From assembly GCF_000219535.2 (NCBI RefSeq), contig NZ_CP007806.1, positions 742,501-806,500 of the forward strand: a stretch of 64,000 bases of DNA, written 5' to 3'. This stretch comes from Brevibacillus laterosporus LMG 15441 (GTDB taxonomy: Bacteria; Bacillota; Bacilli; Brevibacillales; Brevibacillaceae). How positions within the stretch are numbered: the first letter of the stretch is position 1; every line of letters starts with the position of its first letter. Under the pieces are notes generated by a model. It ran no database searches and was not told the DNA's origin. It saw nothing but the letters and a program-made list of their open reading frames with translations. Positions 24,335 to 31,817 of this stretch are shown here, piece after piece. The position numbers and the translations under genes were made by a program.

Positions 24335-25616
24335 ATTGATTATTCCCCCTTGTCATAATGGTAACGAACTCTTCTTTCTGTTCTTCTGACGGATCGTTTT
24401 GGTAATGGAGCAGAATAAGGCTGCGTAATCGTTCTACATTTTTAAACATAAGTGCTAATTGGATGGCTTCCAAATTATACTTGAATCCCTTATCCTTTTC
24501 TCCCTTAATAAAATAATATGCGGAAAGAGCTTGAAATAGCTTTAATTTATGTCTTTTAATAAGTATATGCGTTTTGCTACATATTTCCATAATTTCTTTT
24601 TCAAATGAACATAATAATTCCCCGATGTTTTGTAGCATGTCTTTTTGAAGATATGTTTCTATTGCTACAGGTAAAAAAACACATAATTTATTTAAATCAC
24701 AGGCAATTAGCTTTATATGTTCCTCAATGTATTCAACATGGCCCATTTCAATCAGGAGCAACGTTTCATTGATTTTCGCTAGCTCTTCATACTCATTACC
24801 ATAAGTAGCATATTCCTTTATAACATGAAGTGCAGTTTTATAATCTTTCAAGCCTTCATAGCTAGCAACTTCATATAGCAAAGCTTCTGTAATATATTTT
24901 TTTTCGTTTTCAGAAGTAGCTAATTCTTTTAATTCTTTTGCATACTTTAATAGCTTATCCCATTTTTCTACGACATTATAGAATGTCAATATTTTATAAT
25001 AAGCATCAAATTTATATTCCTGTGGGAGCAATGGAAGATATTCTAGGAGTTGATACAACGTTTCATACCCAGAGACAGTAATGTCTACATCTCTTGCTAT
25101 GATAAATCGTCTAAAATAAGCAATGGCTAGTTGTTCGTTACGTGTCGAACTGTTATTAATCACAATGTCATATAGCGGTAGACTGTAATTTCGTTGTTCA
25201 GATAAAAAAATATGTTCTGCCATTTTAAATGTATTATCAACAAGTCTTTTTCTGTCTGTGTCCTCGTTGATAAAATCCATAATTTTTTTTGTAATATCGT
25301 ACCTTTCGGCCTTGATGCAACCTATAAAAAATTCAGCCGTTTTAACAGGTGATAGTTTCCCAGTTTCGTTAAAACATTCACCTAAAAAACATTCGTAGAA
25401 AGTATCCATCTGTATTTGTAAAGCCCTTGTAATTGTTTCTAATTGAGGTAATGTCATTCTTCGCCTGTTATTCATTAATTGGCTTATTGTGGCAGAATCC
25501 ATACCGGTAGCTTGTACAAGGTCTTTTTGTTTCCACCCTTTACTATCAAGTGATTCTTGCAAGCGTTGACGTAATTCAATTTGTGCTACTTGATGATTGT
25601 ATTCAAAGGCGTACAT
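24243..25616 (-). CDS. RRNPP-type peptide-responsive transcriptional regulator
   Basis: A 457-aa protein with an N-terminal XRE helix-turn-helix (residues ~12-70: GWKQKDLVQATGMDSATISQ, then LMNNRRRMTLPQLETITRAL). About 370 residues of helical TPR-like repeats follow, the architecture of PlcR, NprR and AimR. Such receptors bind a re-imported peptide in the repeat domain and change DNA binding. AAGGGGGAT precedes ATG. The overlapping propeptide gene at 24334 supports the call. In prophages this type of pair controls lysis-lysogeny; here it might tune excision, cargo expression or the host. The target is unknown. Confidence 0.82.
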   Translation of the reverse strand: MYAFEYNHQVAQIELRQRLQESLDSKGWKQKDLVQATGMDSATISQLMNNRRRMTLPQLETITRALQIQMDTFYECFLGECFNETGKLSPVKTAEFFIGCIKAERYDITKKIMDFINEDTDRKRLVDNTFKMAEHIFLSEQRNYSLPLYDIVINNSSTRNEQLAIAYFRRFIIARDVDITVSGYETLYQLLEYLPLLPQEYKFDAYYKILTFYNVVEKWDKLLKYAKELKELATSENEKKYITEALLYEVASYEGLKDYKTALHVIKEYATYGNEYEELAKINETLLLIEMGHVEYIEEHIKLIACDLNKLCVFLPVAIETYLQKDMLQNIGELLCSFEKEIMEICSKTHILIKRHKLKLFQALSAYYFIKGEKDKGFKYNLEAIQLALMFKNVERLRSLILLHYQNDPSEEQKEEFVTIMTRGNNQYEENMDFITGDSVLIRFYRNQLGNSFVSNT

Positions 25617-25765
25617 TAAACCTATCCCCCTTTTTTATTTGGAAAAATAAGTAAAAATATTCCATTACATCATACTTTAATTAGATAATATTGTAAATAA
25701 AAATAAAAGTATAAGAGTATTATTTTTAAAAATATTAAGTTCTATATGTTCCTAGCTACAAAAAA

Positions 25766-25808
25766 ATAAAACACCTTCAATTCCGTAAAAGGTTGAAAGG
25801 TGTTTTAT
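25766..25808. terminator. Inverted repeat, possible bidirectional terminator
   Basis: ATAAAACACCTTCAA and TTGAAAGGTGTTTTAT pair with one bulged base around a 12-nt loop. It stands in the 375-bp region between divergent genes (25616 leftward, 25993 rightward), so it may be a leftover terminator of a deleted gene. Confidence 0.5.
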
Positions 25809-25896
25809 ATGTTCATTGTATAGAGCTTGTAGGATGTCAATTTATAAGCTGTTCTCCTTGCTTAATATATTTCTGATGTTAATATTTTATTTATTA

Positions 25897-25931
25897 AAAC
25901 AAGAACGATCGTTCTTGTTTTATGTTATAAT
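25897..25931 (+). promoter_or_regulatory. LexA-box-like palindrome with extended -10 promoter
   Basis: A perfect 26-bp palindrome at 25897-25922 has the centre AAGAACGATCGTTCTT, which contains GAAC-N4-GTTC, the core of Gram-positive LexA (DinR) operators. Just downstream TGTTATAAT at 25923-25931 is an extended -10 element. It would drive the small frame at 25993. SOS control is inferred from the match only; the flanking bases differ from the classical CGAAC...GTTCG. Confidence 0.5.
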
Positions 25932-25992
25932 AGTTTAACAAGATTTAACAACTATGAAAAAACATAAAGTAAATAGGATGGTGGATTGATTA

Positions 25993-26175
25993 ATGATACG
26001 TGATCGCGTGATTGTAGATATAGACAAATTAGCTAATGTAATAAAAATCAATTTACGGAATGTGATAAATGATGTTACACCCAATATTAATGGTACTGAC
26101 GATCAACACGGAGAAAAGCAATTAACTTTTTCCATTCCTTCTCAGACAACTCCTGACCATCCAAAACTACTTTAA
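25993..26175 (+). CDS. Small phage frame, probably truncated
   Basis: A 60-codon frame behind the LexA-like promoter. The N-terminal 30 residues (MIRDRVIVDIDKLANVIKIN) look like a genuine small phage protein. From about residue 34 on it overlaps the 3' end of the minus-strand regulator and reads as shadow sequence, so the original C-terminus is probably lost. Function unknown. Confidence 0.4.
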   Translation: MIRDRVIVDIDKLANVIKINLRNVINDVTPNINGTDDQHGEKQLTFSIPSQTTPDHPKLL

Positions 26176-26614
26176 ACTGTTTTAGTAATTCTTCGTCTGC
26201 TAGATCAATATTTGCTAAGAACCCTTTTTCGTCTTTATACGGATCAGGGTTCTCTTTTTTTTGTGCTTCTTCTGCTTCTTCAGCAGGAGAAGGAATCCAG
26301 TCATATAGATTAATATCTGTCTTACATAAAAGGTAATCAGTCGTGCAATTTAAAACCTCTGCAAGTGCAACGATTATATCCCAAGGTGGCACAGCTCTAC
26401 CTGTTTCATAGTTAGATATGCTAACCCGATCAACCCCAACTCTTTCTGCTAAATGTGATTGGTATAATCCAGCCTCTGTTCTTTTTTCTTTGATTCTTTC
26501 ACCGATTCTTTTTTTTAGATCAGTATTTTCGCTGTTTCCTTGTACCTTATCAAAAAAAGATGCGGTTGCTATAGCTGTCGAGGAAATGTTCGGATATAGC
26601 CATCCTAGTGACAA
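26087..26614 (-). CDS. XRE-family repressor-like protein with foreign N-terminus
   Basis: A helix-turn-helix regulator, like phage cI/Xre repressors: LKKRIGERIKEKRTEAGLYQ, HLAERVGVDRVSISNYETGR, then a family-typical ALAEVLNCTTDYLL. Homology begins at about residue 33 (26518). The first ~30 residues are read from antisense of the RuvC remnant, and no start codon lies close to the homology start. The gene therefore lost its own 5' end in a rearrangement, leaving a 175-aa chimeric frame by chance. Whether it is expressed is unclear. Confidence 0.6.
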   Translation of the reverse strand: MSLGWLYPNISSTAIATASFFDKVQGNSENTDLKKRIGERIKEKRTEAGLYQSHLAERVGVDRVSISNYETGRAVPPWDIIVALAEVLNCTTDYLLCKTDINLYDWIPSPAEEAEEAQKKENPDPYKDEKGFLANIDLADEELLKQFKVVLDGQELSEKEWKKLIAFLRVDRQYH

Positions 26615-26708
26615 CGTTATTGACGCTTATGTGTTAGCTAGAATTGCTCTACATCAATATCGGGAGTCTGTAAGAAAGTACAAACTACGCCTTTTAAATA
26701 AAAAATAA
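26553..26708 (+). pseudogene. 3' remnant of a phage RuvC-like Holliday junction resolvase
   Basis: The plus strand reads KKDAVAIAVEEMFGYSHPSD, NVIDAYVLARIALHQYRES, then KLRLLNKK and a stop at 26708. It resembles the C-terminal catalytic helix region of phage RuvC-type resolvases (DAYVLA with a catalytic Asp). The N-terminal two thirds are missing, cut at the junction with the antisense regulator near 26530-26553. Confidence 0.6.
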
Positions 26709-26731
26709 ACTAACTAAGGAGAGAACGATCT

Positions 26732-27142
26732 ATGAAAACATTAGTTAAAGCTACCTTCCTTGATTTTAATGCAGGTTCAAAAAAGGACATTTTGAAATTT
26801 GAAATTAAAGGCGATCTGACAGACGCACAAATAGTCAGCTTGCATAAATTGAAAGGCAATATTGTGTTCCTGGATATTTCAAGCGACCAACTCGATATTT
26901 ACGATTACGACAGTGAGCCAAAGGTACATGAAGGCATTTGGTACAACGTAGATACGGGAGGAAACGTTGAGGTAACGGAAGAGCAATTGACCATTGAAAA
27001 CGTTCCTACACCAGTTGAAGAGTTTAACAAGGCAAAAGAAGCTCATGACAATGAAGAAAAGGAACCGCTAGAAGAGATGAAACAAGAAGAATCTAACGTA
27101 GATTCCACAAATAATGAAAATGACGATGACTTACCATTCTAA
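26732..27142 (+). CDS. Phage replication-region protein with SSB-like acidic tail
   Basis: A 136-aa protein with AAGGAGAG before ATG. An N-terminal ~80-residue beta-rich domain (VKATFLDFNAGSKKDILKFE) is followed by a Glu/Asn-rich linker and a C-terminal NENDDDLPF. DDDLPF is the signature tip by which single-stranded-DNA-binding proteins recruit partners. The N-terminal domain is not an obvious OB fold to me. It may bind the same host partners as SSB during phage recombination or replication. Confidence 0.6.
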   Translation: MKTLVKATFLDFNAGSKKDILKFEIKGDLTDAQIVSLHKLKGNIVFLDISSDQLDIYDYDSEPKVHEGIWYNVDTGGNVEVTEEQLTIENVPTPVEEFNKAKEAHDNEEKEPLEEMKQEESNVDSTNNENDDDLPF

Positions 27143-27208
27143 ATTGTTCCTGGCCCCTGTTAGCAGCAGGGGCAAAATCTTTCAATCCAAGCATTAAGGG
27201 GAGATATG

Positions 27209-27665
27209 ATGCAGATGAGCTTTTTTGCAGAAATAGACCAGAAAGAAACTCATAGGGCTGTAGAGTCTGCATTTGAACAATATCGGTTAAATAAATATTT
27301 GATGTTTGAAGAGCGAGAAGCAAATACCACAGCAGGATATACAGAAAGGTTTCATGGGCCAACGAATGTAACCAGTGACCAAACAGCTTCTATAGCAATA
27401 CACCATGTTGATACTATGAACGCAAGAAAGACCTATTGTAGTTTGATGGAACGAGCAGGTAAATAACTTGCCGCGCAAGGAACGTTTTTTAATAGAAGAA
27501 AGGTACATGTGTAGAGAAGCTGAGTATATCACTGACTACAATGTATATAATTTTAAGTTTGACCCCCCTATTAGTAAGGACACCTATAGAAAAATTCGAA
27601 AGAAAGCATTTCGCAAACTAGCTATGGTATTAAATATCCAAGTCGAAAAAAGTTCTTCATTATAG
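27209..27665 (+). pseudogene. ArpU-family phage late-gene regulator, frameshifted
   Basis: The family pattern is complete: SFFAEIDQKETHRAVESAFE, FEEREANTTAGYTERFHGPT, then NVTSDQTASIAI, and after the break LPRKERFLIEERYM and FDPPISKDTYRKIRKKAF. The break is one extra G at about 27459-27460: GCAGGTAAATAACTTG instead of GCAGTAAATAACTTG, which creates a stop at 27464. Two ATGs (27206, 27209) follow AAGGGGAG. Loss of this activator would silence late genes. Confidence 0.8.
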
Positions 27666-27725
27666 GGGTTAAGTTAAGATGGCGATTTGAATAAGATATA
27701 CAACTAGAAAAAAAGGGGGAGTTAG

Positions 27726-27929
27726 ATGCATACTGTTAAATCAGTAAATCCGCCAGTTATAAAAAATCTCGATGAACAGGTTACGCTATGGATTGATGGC
27801 AAACATGGCAGGATTGGTGTTATAGCTCCTAAAAAAAGACCAACACGAGAAGAATGGGTTCAACTACACAGAGAAATAGCAAGTATCTTGGTTGAATCAG
27901 CCAAAATAAAAAAAGAGGCCTCCCATTAG
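27726..27929 (+). CDS. Small phage protein, 67 aa
   Basis: A complete short frame with AAAGGGGGAG before ATG. A mid-protein TLWIDGKHGRIGVIAPKKRP is followed by a helix (REEWVQLHREIASILVESAK). Function unknown. Its stop codon is part of the 4-bp target duplication of the IS, and its terminator is split by that IS. It is the gene nearest the right end of the element. Confidence 0.6.
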   Translation: MHTVKSVNPPVIKNLDEQVTLWIDGKHGRIGVIAPKKRPTREEWVQLHREIASILVESAKIKKEASH

Positions 27930-27930
27930 G
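27908..27930 (+). terminator. Left arm of a terminator split by the IS
   Basis: AAAAAAGAGGCCTCCCAT here and TAGGAGCCTCTTCTTTTTT at 29230-29248 would form one hairpin if the IS were absent: GAGGCCTCC against GGAGCCTC with one bulge, then T-run. The IS landed in the loop. Confidence 0.65.
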
Positions 27931-28002
27931 TGATATTATCCCCTTTTAGTAGACAGTAAGAAGCAAGACCCCTTACTGTATTAACTAGGAGGGGAATTTT
28001 TT

Positions 28003-28311
28003 ATGGGGAAAATTAGAAAAACATATTCAAAGAATTTTAAGCTAAAAGCCGTACAGCTTTATTTGAGCGGTGAACAAGGGTACAAAACACTTACAAGGGA
28101 TCTCGGCATTAGTGACCCTTCTATTTTAAGAAGATGGGTTGATCATTATAGAAAGGAAGGTATACAGGGACTAGATGAAAAACGCGGGAGAACAAAAAAT
28201 CCTCTTAGAGGAAGACCACGAACAAGGCCAGAGAGTACGGAGGAAGAGATAGTTCGATTACGTGCAGAGAACGAATTCTTAAAAAAGTGGCTAGGTCTAG
28301 AAAAGAGGTGA
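28003..28311 (+). CDS. IS3-family transposase OrfA
   Basis: A 102-aa helix-turn-helix protein: KNFKLKAVQLYLSGEQGYKT and ISDPSILRRWVDHYRKEG, ending with a leucine-zipper-like ENEFLKKWLGLEK. TTAAAAAAGTGG near the 3' end offers an A6G slippery site for -1 frameshifting into orfB, which overlaps by 25 bp. Confidence 0.88.
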   Translation: MGKIRKTYSKNFKLKAVQLYLSGEQGYKTLTRDLGISDPSILRRWVDHYRKEGIQGLDEKRGRTKNPLRGRPRTRPESTEEEIVRLRAENEFLKKWLGLEKR

Positions 28312-29186
28312 AACCGAAAGATAAACGCTGTTTTTTCGAGCTTATTAAAGAATTGTCTAAAAAGTATTCTATTACTTTATTGTGTAAAATTACGAAAGTA
28401 TCTCGTAGTGGTTTTTACAAGTGGCTTTCTCATGAGAAACACCCCACCTCAAAACAATTGGTAAATGAAAAATTAAGAGGAATGATCATGGAGTGTTATC
28501 AAGAGGTCAAAGGCATTTACGGGTATCCCCGAATAAAAGTGTGGTTATTTAGAAGGTACGGACTAAAAGTCAATCATAAACGTGTGTATCGCATCATGAA
28601 GGAACTTGGGATACAAGCGCTAATCCGTAAAAAACGAAAATTCTTTGGGCGCAAAGAGAAGGTTGTTATCTCCGAAAACAAGCTGAATCGAAATTTTTAC
28701 GCCTCACGGCCAAATGAGAAATGGGCTACAGATATTACCTACATACTATTTAATGGTCGCCGTCTTTATCTGTCGGTCATATACGACATGTATAACAACG
28801 AAGTTGTTGCCTACAAAACAAGCAAACGTAATGATTTACAGCTTGTAATGGATACCGTAAAATTAGCGCTTAAAAAGCGGGATGTAAACGGAGTCCTCCT
28901 ACACAGTGATCAAGGATATCAGTACACCTCAAAGCAGTATAACCAGTTCCTTCAGAAATATAAAATCGTAGCAAGTATGTCTAGAAAAGGTAACTGTTTA
29001 GATAACGCCTGTATTGAGGGATTCTTTGGGCATTTAAAAACAGAGTGTTTGTATCTTCATTCGTTTCAAACAGATAAAGAAGTGGAAGAAGCTCTCCACG
29101 GTTACATTAATTTCTATAATCAGCAACGGTTTCAATCTCGATTAAAAAACCTGAGTCCGATAGAATACCGAACTCAGGCTGCCTAG
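28287..29186 (+). CDS. IS3-family transposase OrfB (DDE catalytic part)
   Basis: A 299-aa protein with HTH_21 and rve integrase core. The catalytic triad is visible: Asp in NEKWATDITYI, Asp in LLHSDQGYQYT, Glu in NACIEGFFGHLKTE. Normally produced as an OrfAB fusion by frameshifting. The C-terminal FYNQQRFQSRLKNLSPIEY is typical. Confidence 0.9.
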   Translation: MARSRKEVKPKDKRCFFELIKELSKKYSITLLCKITKVSRSGFYKWLSHEKHPTSKQLVNEKLRGMIMECYQEVKGIYGYPRIKVWLFRRYGLKVNHKRVYRIMKELGIQALIRKKRKFFGRKEKVVISENKLNRNFYASRPNEKWATDITYILFNGRRLYLSVIYDMYNNEVVAYKTSKRNDLQLVMDTVKLALKKRDVNGVLLHSDQGYQYTSKQYNQFLQKYKIVASMSRKGNCLDNACIEGFFGHLKTECLYLHSFQTDKEVEEALHGYINFYNQQRFQSRLKNLSPIEYRTQAA

Positions 29187-29309
29187 ATGGGGCTTGTTTA
29201 AAGTTGTCTACTTGACAGGGGTAAGATCATAGGAGCCTCTTCTTTTTTATTTCTTATCAGAAATGCGGTAACTATCCCCCTCCCCTTTTAGGTATATGAA
29301 GTTATAATT

Positions 29310-29314
29310 GATGA
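29310..29314. other. attR core GATGA
   Basis: Right junction: element DNA GAAGTTATAATT, then GATGA, then prkA sequence GCTGATAATTGCTCAC. In frame it reads GAT GAG CTG. The frame is open leftwards to a TAG at 29289, so the prkA 3' half has no start codon of its own here. Confidence 0.85.
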
Positions 29315-30347
29315 GCTGATAATTGCTCACACAAACGAAACGGAATACAAATCCTTTATCGGAAATAAAAAGAATGAAGCATTACAGTCTCGAATGATTG
29401 TTATGCCAGTACCGTATAATCTTCGCGTGAAAGAAGAAGAGAAAATTTATGATAAATTAATTAAACAATCTGATTTAGGTCATGTTCATATTGCCCCACA
29501 TGCGTTATATACAGCGGCCATTTTTTCCATTTTAACTCGTTTAAAAGAGTCCAAAAAACAAGGTGCCGATCTTTTAAAAAAATTGCGTTTGTACAATGGA
29601 GAATCCGTTGAGGGTTTCAAAGGATCAGATATCGAGGATTTACGGAATGAGTATACAGATGAAGGAATGTTTGGGATTGATCCTCGTTATGTCATTAATA
29701 GGATCTCCAGTGCACTCATACGCCGTGATACGGAATCTATAAATGCTTTGGATATTTTGCGGGCGTTAAAAGAAGGACTCGATCAGCATGCTTCCATCAG
29801 TAAGGAACAGCGAGAGCGTTATTTAAATTTCATCTCAATTGCGCGTAAAGAGTATGATGAAATTGCAAAAAAAGAAGTCCAGAAGGCATTTGTATACAGC
29901 TATGAGGAATCAGCGAAAACGATGATGGATAATTACTTGGATAATGTTGAGGCGTATTGCAATTCTAACCGATTGCGTGATCCAGTAACAGGTGAGGAAT
30001 TGGAAGCGGATGAGCGCCTCATGAGATCTATTGAAGAGCAAATCGGTATTTCTGAAAATGCCAAGCGTGCATTTCGTGAAGAGATTCTTATTCGGATATC
30101 AGCTTTTGCGCGTAAAGGAAAGCGGTTTGACTACAACACACATGATCGTCTACGTGAAGCAATTGAGAAAAAATTATTTGCAGATTTAAAAGATGTGGTC
30201 AAAATAACAACCTCCACAAAAACGCCAGATGAGCACCAATTGAAAAAAATCAATGAGGTAACACGTCGTTTAGTAGAAGAACACGGATATACGCCAATTT
30301 CAGCAAATGAACTGCTGCGTTACGTAGGTAGTTTGCTGAATCGATAG
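29310..30347 (+). CDS. prkA: PrkA serine protein kinase, C-terminal part (interrupted by the element)
   Basis: Encodes residues 288-632 of Prk[61 protein letters not shown] and the kinase-like C-terminal region. No start codon or ribosome site lies at the junction, so it should be translated only after excision joins it to the 10068 half. An internal ATG at 29394 has no good site. The frame is intact throughout, which indicates that selection still maintains it. It is followed 11 bp later by yhbH. Confidence 0.95.
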   Translation, partial: DELIIAHTNETEYKSFIGNKKNEALQSRMIVMPVPYNLRVKEEEKIYDKLIKQSDLGHVHIAPHALYTAAIFSILTRLKESKKQGADLLKKLRLYNGESVEGFKGSDIEDLRNEYTDEGMFGIDPRYVINRISSALIRRDTESINALDILRALKEGLDQHASISKEQRERYLNFISIARKEYDEIAKKEVQKAFVYSYEESAKTMMDNYLDNVEAYCNSNRLRDPVTGEELEADERLMRSIEEQIGISENAKRAFREEILIRISAFARKGKRFDYNTHDRLREAIEKKLFADLKDVVKITTSTKTPDEHQLKKINEVTRRLVEEHGYTPISANELLRYVGSLLNR

Positions 30348-30358
30348 GGGGGAGCTTG

Positions 30359-31519
30359 ATGAACGATTCCTCGTTTATCGTCTCCAAAGAAGACTGGTCT
30401 CTGCATAGAAAAGGTCATCAGGACCAGAGCAGACATCAGGAAAAGGTAAAGGAGGCGATCAAGAGAAACCTGTCTGATTTAGTAAGCGAAGAAAATATCA
30501 TAATGTCGAATGGTCGAGACATTATTAAAATACCAATCAGATCGCTGGATGAGTATCGCTTTCGTTACAATTTTAATAAAGGACAGCATACAGGCCAAGG
30601 TAGGGGTGACTCCAAGGTAGGAGATGTTATAGCTAAAGACGGTGACTCGGCTGATGCTAGTGCTGGTCAGGGGCAAGGAGCCGGGGATCAACCTGGTGAT
30701 GATTATTATGAAGCTGAGATTACAGTTGAAGAATTGCAGGAGATGCTGTTTTCTGAGTTAGAGTTACCCAACCTTCAAACAAAAGCTGAACAGAAAATTA
30801 CCATAGAAGATATTCAATTTAACGATGTTCGGAAAAAAGGTTTGATGGGGAATATTGATAAAAAACGTACCTTACTGTCTGCCATTCGTCGGAATGCATT
30901 AGCTGGGTATACTGATCTAGAACTAGGAATTTCGATGGAAGATTTGCGCTTTAAAACCTGGGAAGAAATTGTGAAGCCTCATTCCAATGCTGTAATTATA
31001 GCGATGATGGATACGAGCGGTTCTATGGGAGTTTTCGAAAAATATGTAGCTCGTAGCTTTTTCTTTTGGATGCTTCGCTTTTTGCGAACCAAGTATGAAA
31101 AGGTGGAGATTGCTTTTATTGCACATCATACGGAAGCAAAAGAAGTGACAGAGGATGCGTTCTTTTCTAAAGGAGAAAGCGGTGGAACTATCTGCTCGTC
31201 GGCCTATCGGAAAGCCTTGGAAATTATTGATGAACGATATCCTGTAAGCCAATATAACATTTATCCGTTTCACTTTTCAGATGGGGATAACCTCACCTCA
31301 GATAATGAACGCTGCGTAAAATTGGTAAAGGAATTAATGGAAAGATCGAATATGTTTGGATATGGTGAGGTAAATCAGTATAATCGTCACAGTACTCTCA
31401 TGTCCGCATATCGTCATATTAAAGACCCGAAATTCATGTACTCGATTATTCGGGAAAAAGGTGAGGTTTACAAAGCTCTGAAACAGTTTTTTGGTAAAAA
31501 AGAAATAGAGGCCTACTAG
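30359..31519 (+). CDS. yhbH: YhbH-family protein (UPF0229), von Willebrand A-like
   Basis: A 386-aa protein strongly resembling B. subtilis YhbH, which is needed for normal sporulation. Marks: [39 protein letters not shown], the metal-site motif [10 protein letters not shown], and [16 protein letters not shown] 30359 follows GGGGGGAG. It probably shares a transcript with prkA. Read-through from the prkA promoter into yhbH would be broken by the element until excision. Confidence 0.92.
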   Translation: MNDSSFIVSKEDWSLHRKGHQDQSRHQEKVKEAIKRNLSDLVSEENIIMSNGRDIIKIPIRSLDEYRFRYNFNKGQHTGQGRGDSKVGDVIAKDGDSADASAGQGQGAGDQPGDDYYEAEITVEELQEMLFSELELPNLQTKAEQKITIEDIQFNDVRKKGLMGNIDKKRTLLSAIRRNALAGYTDLELGISMEDLRFKTWEEIVKPHSNAVIIAMMDTSGSMGVFEKYVARSFFFWMLRFLRTKYEKVEIAFIAHHTEAKEVTEDAFFSKGESGGTICSSAYRKALEIIDERYPVSQYNIYPFHFSDGDNLTSDNERCVKLVKELMERSNMFGYGEVNQYNRHSTLMSAYRHIKDPKFMYSIIREKGEVYKALKQFFGKKEIEAY

Positions 31520-31537
31520 AAAGAATAAAATTATTAA

Positions 31538-31617
31538 TAAAATCCCCTGTGGTTAATTATGCTGTATATCCTTATAGTTAAGGGAGCAGAGATAATCCAC
31601 CAGAAGGGGATTTTTTG
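31538..31617 (+). terminator. Terminator after yhbH
   Basis: AAAATCCCCTGTGG and CCACCAGAAGGGGATTTTTT form a long stem with a small internal loop, closing a ~45-nt region. Confidence 0.75.
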
Positions 31618-31767
31618 TGATATATAATCACTGTTTACATTGCTTGATGTAACCTCGTGGATAAATTTGGTAAATTGACGATTAAATTAACTTAGTTGTT
31701 GCGAAAATGAAATAAATTTTGCAAATAAGCATTCCTTTTGCTAGAGCATATCACTATCATTTGGGAC

Positions 31768-31808
31768 AAAAAAAGAGACTTTTCCATTATAGAGGAAGGT
31801 CTCTTTTC
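31768..31808 (-). terminator. Terminator of the 31818 gene
   Basis: On the minus strand AAAAGAGACCTTCC pairs with GGAAAAGTCTCTTTTTTT across an 8-nt loop. Confidence 0.75.
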
Positions 31809-31817
31809 TCTCTTTAC

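Larger units (their letters stand above)
27931..29229 (+). mobile_element. IS3-family (IS150-group) insertion sequence, 1299 bp
   Basis: The ends are imperfect 25-bp inverted repeats, starting TGATATTATCCCC on the left and, read inward, TGATCTTACCCC on the right; 19 of 25 positions agree and both end in AGTAGACA. The element is flanked by direct TAGG (27927-27930 and 29230-29233). It carries orfA and orfB with a frameshift signal and no inactivating change that I can see. It is nested inside the prkA element. Confidence 0.88.
10929..29314. mobile_element. prkA-interrupting skin-like prophage element (18,381 bp plus core)
   Basis: The element lies between two copies of GATGA, at 10929-10933 in the 5' half of prkA and 29310-29314 in the 3' half. 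It carries a large serine recombinase at its left edge, a remnant phage genome (P27-type small terminase, large terminase, portal, GH25 lysozyme, ArpU, HNH, RuvC remnants) and cargo genes. Recombination across GATGA restores the prkA frame exactly (GCA GAT GAG CTG). The design equals that of the B. subtilis skin element in sigK. Sporulation-linked excision is inferred from that precedent and from the target gene. Confidence 0.92.

Noticed and set aside
10929-29314. prkA simply inactivated by a random prophage insertion
   Set aside because: Both halves are free of other mutations and share an in-phase core; an old random knock-out would be expected to decay.
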